A DNA stretch of 15,470 bases, taken from positions 1 through 15,470 of the forward strand of contig JAHEKD010000008.1 of NCBI GenBank assembly GCA_024638545.1, in the 5' to 3' direction. Positions 13,757 to 15,470 of this stretch are shown here, piece by piece. Within the stretch, counting starts at the first letter, position 1. Each line of letters begins with the position of its first letter. The notes below the pieces were generated by a model. That model searched no databases. It was not told where the DNA came from and saw nothing but the letters and a program-made list of their open reading frames with translations. Source of the DNA: Gammaproteobacteria bacterium (GTDB taxonomy: Bacteria > Pseudomonadota > Gammaproteobacteria > Arenicellales > JAHEKD01). The translations under genes were made by a program, and so were the position numbers.

Positions 13757-15470
13757 ATAAGGCAGGCTCAACCACAGTTGCTGAATACTGCCCACCAATA
13801 ATTCCAACAGTTAATTGAGTACCGCAATCAGCATGCTCTGGATCAATGAATGCGAAAGCTATGTTCTTACCGGTCCGAAAACCGTAACCGCCGGAGGTCA
13901 CCGTACCTACCTGAGAGTCACCGAAAAATACCGGATCGCCGGCATGCGCGCTGGCTATCTCGCACTCCACGACAAGTGAAACAAATAATTTTGCGGGTTT
14001 GTTTTCAAGCTGGACAAGCAGGGCCTTTTTACCAACAAAGTCAAATTTATCAAGGTTTACAAATCGCTCCAATTTCGACTCGACCGGATTGTACTCATAG
14101 ATGAGATCCGACTTCCAGTGCCGAAACCCTTTTTCCATGCGCATGGACTCTGTTGCATAGAACCCAAAATAGCCCAGATCAAATGCGTTCCCAGCCTGGT
14201 TAATCAGTGACCAAACCAGATAGAGCTGCTCATTAGGCACGTGCAGCTCATAAGCTAGCTCACCGGAAAAACTGATGCTCATGGCTAAAACCCCGGCATG
14301 ACCGATAAACATGTTGCGCGCCTGCAGCCAGGGAAATGCCTGTCTGGACCAGTCATTGCGCGGTGAGATGGATTGCAACAGCTCACGTGATCTCGGGCCC
14401 GCAACAACCAGGACGGTATGGGTGGACGCCATTTCCCCAAGGCTGACCGAATCCGGCATATGCTGAGTTAGCCAGTCTCTGTCATGCCACTCGGAAGTGG
14501 CGGCTGAACCATACCAAAACCGGTCCTCATCGAGTTTCACCAATGTTGCCTCACTTAGTACGTTGCCTTTTTCACTGAGTAAATAACACAGACTTACCTT
14601 ACCGACGCTTCGGGGAATAGCGCCACAAATCATATGATCGAGAAATGCTTCGGCTCCGTTGCCGGTAATCTCAAATCGATTAAATCCCGAAACCTCCATG
14701 ATACTGACACTGCTTTGCAGATGCCTGACTTCTTTTGCAACAATTTCCCGGGTCGGCGTGAACCGATAACCCGGTTGGTCGATAAATTCGGCATCAGGCT
14801 TGAAAAACAGGACACGTTCCCAGCCGTTGACCACTCCCCAGGCACAATTCATTTGATCTAGAACGGCATACAGCGGCGTGGTTCGGGCCAGGCGTGAGGC
14901 CGGCCGCTGTTCATGCGGCAGGTGATAGTGAAATTCATGTTGATAGTCTTCAATTGCCTTCAAGCATGTGTGTTCAGTATTGGCATAGGCGCTGAATCGT
15001 CGAGGGTCCAAAAACCAGGCGTCCCATTCACTTTCACCATGCACTATTATTTCAGCCAATATTTTTCCATGCCCCCCGCCTTCGCCGATGCCCGCACGCA
15101 GACCAATGGCGCAATAGGCGTTTTGAACCCCCGGAATTTGCCCGACCAGCGGTGCACCATCAATGGTATAGGTGATCGGTCCATTAACAACCGTATGAAT
15201 ACCTGCAGCTGTCAACACCGGCAGGCGTTCAAAAATACGTTCCATATTATCGAGGCAGCGATCAAGATCACTGGGGCATAGAGCCTGGGTAAAGTTCGGG
15301 TCAATGCCATCCAAACCAAAGGTTTTGCAGCCCTGTTCGTAAACGCCAACCAACAGGCCTTTTTTTTCCTGGCGGCTGTAAAAGTCATCACCCGGATCAC
15401 GGATGATTGGCACACGAAAATCCAGCTGTTGCAGTTCCACTATGGTGTCGGTCAGAAAATACATATGCTC
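13725..15470 (-). CDS. sarcosine/dimethylglycine dehydrogenase-like flavoprotein with GcvT domain, partial
   Basis: The C-terminal 581 codons of a larger gene; the frame is open through the right window edge (the ATG at 15464 is internal). The family is about 810-850 residues, so roughly the first 230-270, including the FAD-binding motif, are missing here. Seen are the end of the DAO-type flavin domain (EHMYFLTDTI, GLLVGVYEQ, then IDGAPLVGQIPGVQN and GIGEGGGHGK), a linker ending near GWERVLFF, and the aminomethyltransferase-like half. In that half FNRFEITGNGAEAFLDHM, the FSGELAYELHVP block, the LDKFDFVGKKAL segment and GTVTSGGYGF are typical of GcvT. Such enzymes oxidatively demethylate N-methyl amino acids and pass formaldehyde to tetrahydrofolate. 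The end overlaps the MttB-type gene by 32 bp. Whether the substrate is sarcosine, dimethylglycine or another N-methyl compound cannot be told. Confidence 0.92.
   Translation of the reverse strand, partial: EHMYFLTDTIVELQQLDFRVPIIRDPGDDFYSRQEKKGLLVGVYEQGCKTFGLDGIDPNFTQALCPSDLDRCLDNMERIFERLPVLTAAGIHTVVNGPITYTIDGAPLVGQIPGVQNAYCAIGLRAGIGEGGGHGKILAEIIVHGESEWDAWFLDPRRFSAYANTEHTCLKAIEDYQHEFHYHLPHEQRPASRLARTTPLYAVLDQMNCAWGVVNGWERVLFFKPDAEFIDQPGYRFTPTREIVAKEVRHLQSSVSIMEVSGFNRFEITGNGAEAFLDHMICGAIPRSVGKVSLCYLLSEKGNVLSEATLVKLDEDRFWYGSAATSEWHDRDWLTQHMPDSVSLGEMASTHTVLVVAGPRSRELLQSISPRNDWSRQAFPWLQARNMFIGHAGVLAMSISFSGELAYELHVPNEQLYLVWSLINQAGNAFDLGYFGFYATESMRMEKGFRHWKSDLIYEYNPVESKLERFVNLDKFDFVGKKALLVQLENKPAKLFVSLVVECEIASAHAGDPVFFGDSQVGTVTSGGYGFRTGKNIAFAFIDPEHADCGTQLTVGIIGGQYSATVVEPALYDPENNLVKS

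Overview
The window reads as a chromosomal stretch of a heterotrophic gammaproteobacterium, probably aquatic. This is inferred from the general character of the proteins and from a RAYT-type transposase element whose ends (TTCCGGGGACACAATAC) resemble those common in gammaproteobacteria. No rRNA or other taxonomic marker is present. Nearly all genes lie on the minus strand; the only convincing plus-strand gene is a LysR-type regulator.

Right end (about 11.5-15.47 kb). A sarcosine/dimethylglycine dehydrogenase-like flavoprotein with a GcvT-type tetrahydrofolate domain runs off the window edge. It overlaps the start of a non-pyrrolysine MttB/COG5598-type methyltransferase gene. The pair looks like a translationally coupled demethylation module for methylated amines or betaines. 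A small RAYT element with 17-bp inverted ends starts directly after the MttB stop codon. Its transposase is frameshifted in a T-run, so it is probably dead or needs frameshifting.

Middle (7.0-11.3 kb). The most unusual gene encodes a 1155-residue protein without a signal peptide. It joins a conserved N-terminal beta-type domain, a two-motif phospholipase D region, an acid-phosphatase/phospholipase C-type phosphoesterase and a C-terminal YegP/DUF1508-like module. Just upstream lies a 172-residue gene carrying only the same N-terminal domain, probably a truncated paralogue. A perfect 16-bp palindrome sits between the two.

Centre-left (2.8-6.8 kb). This part holds a secreted metallo-beta-lactamase-fold hydrolase, an aldehyde dehydrogenase, a YtoQ-family protein and an OsmC-family protein. 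A gene-free stretch of about 450 bp contains a 217-bp element bounded by 17-bp perfect inverted repeats, a likely MITE.

Left end (0-2.8 kb). A GcvA-like LysR regulator is divergent from a fatty-acid-desaturase-fold oxygenase and its Rieske ferredoxin, a pair resembling rhizopine MocD/MocE. Between them is a class II aldolase remnant with a large internal deletion. A plausible model, inferred only, is that oxidative cleavage, demethylation and aldehyde oxidation serve catabolism of N-methylated compounds. The cluster has been eroded by mobile elements and deletions.
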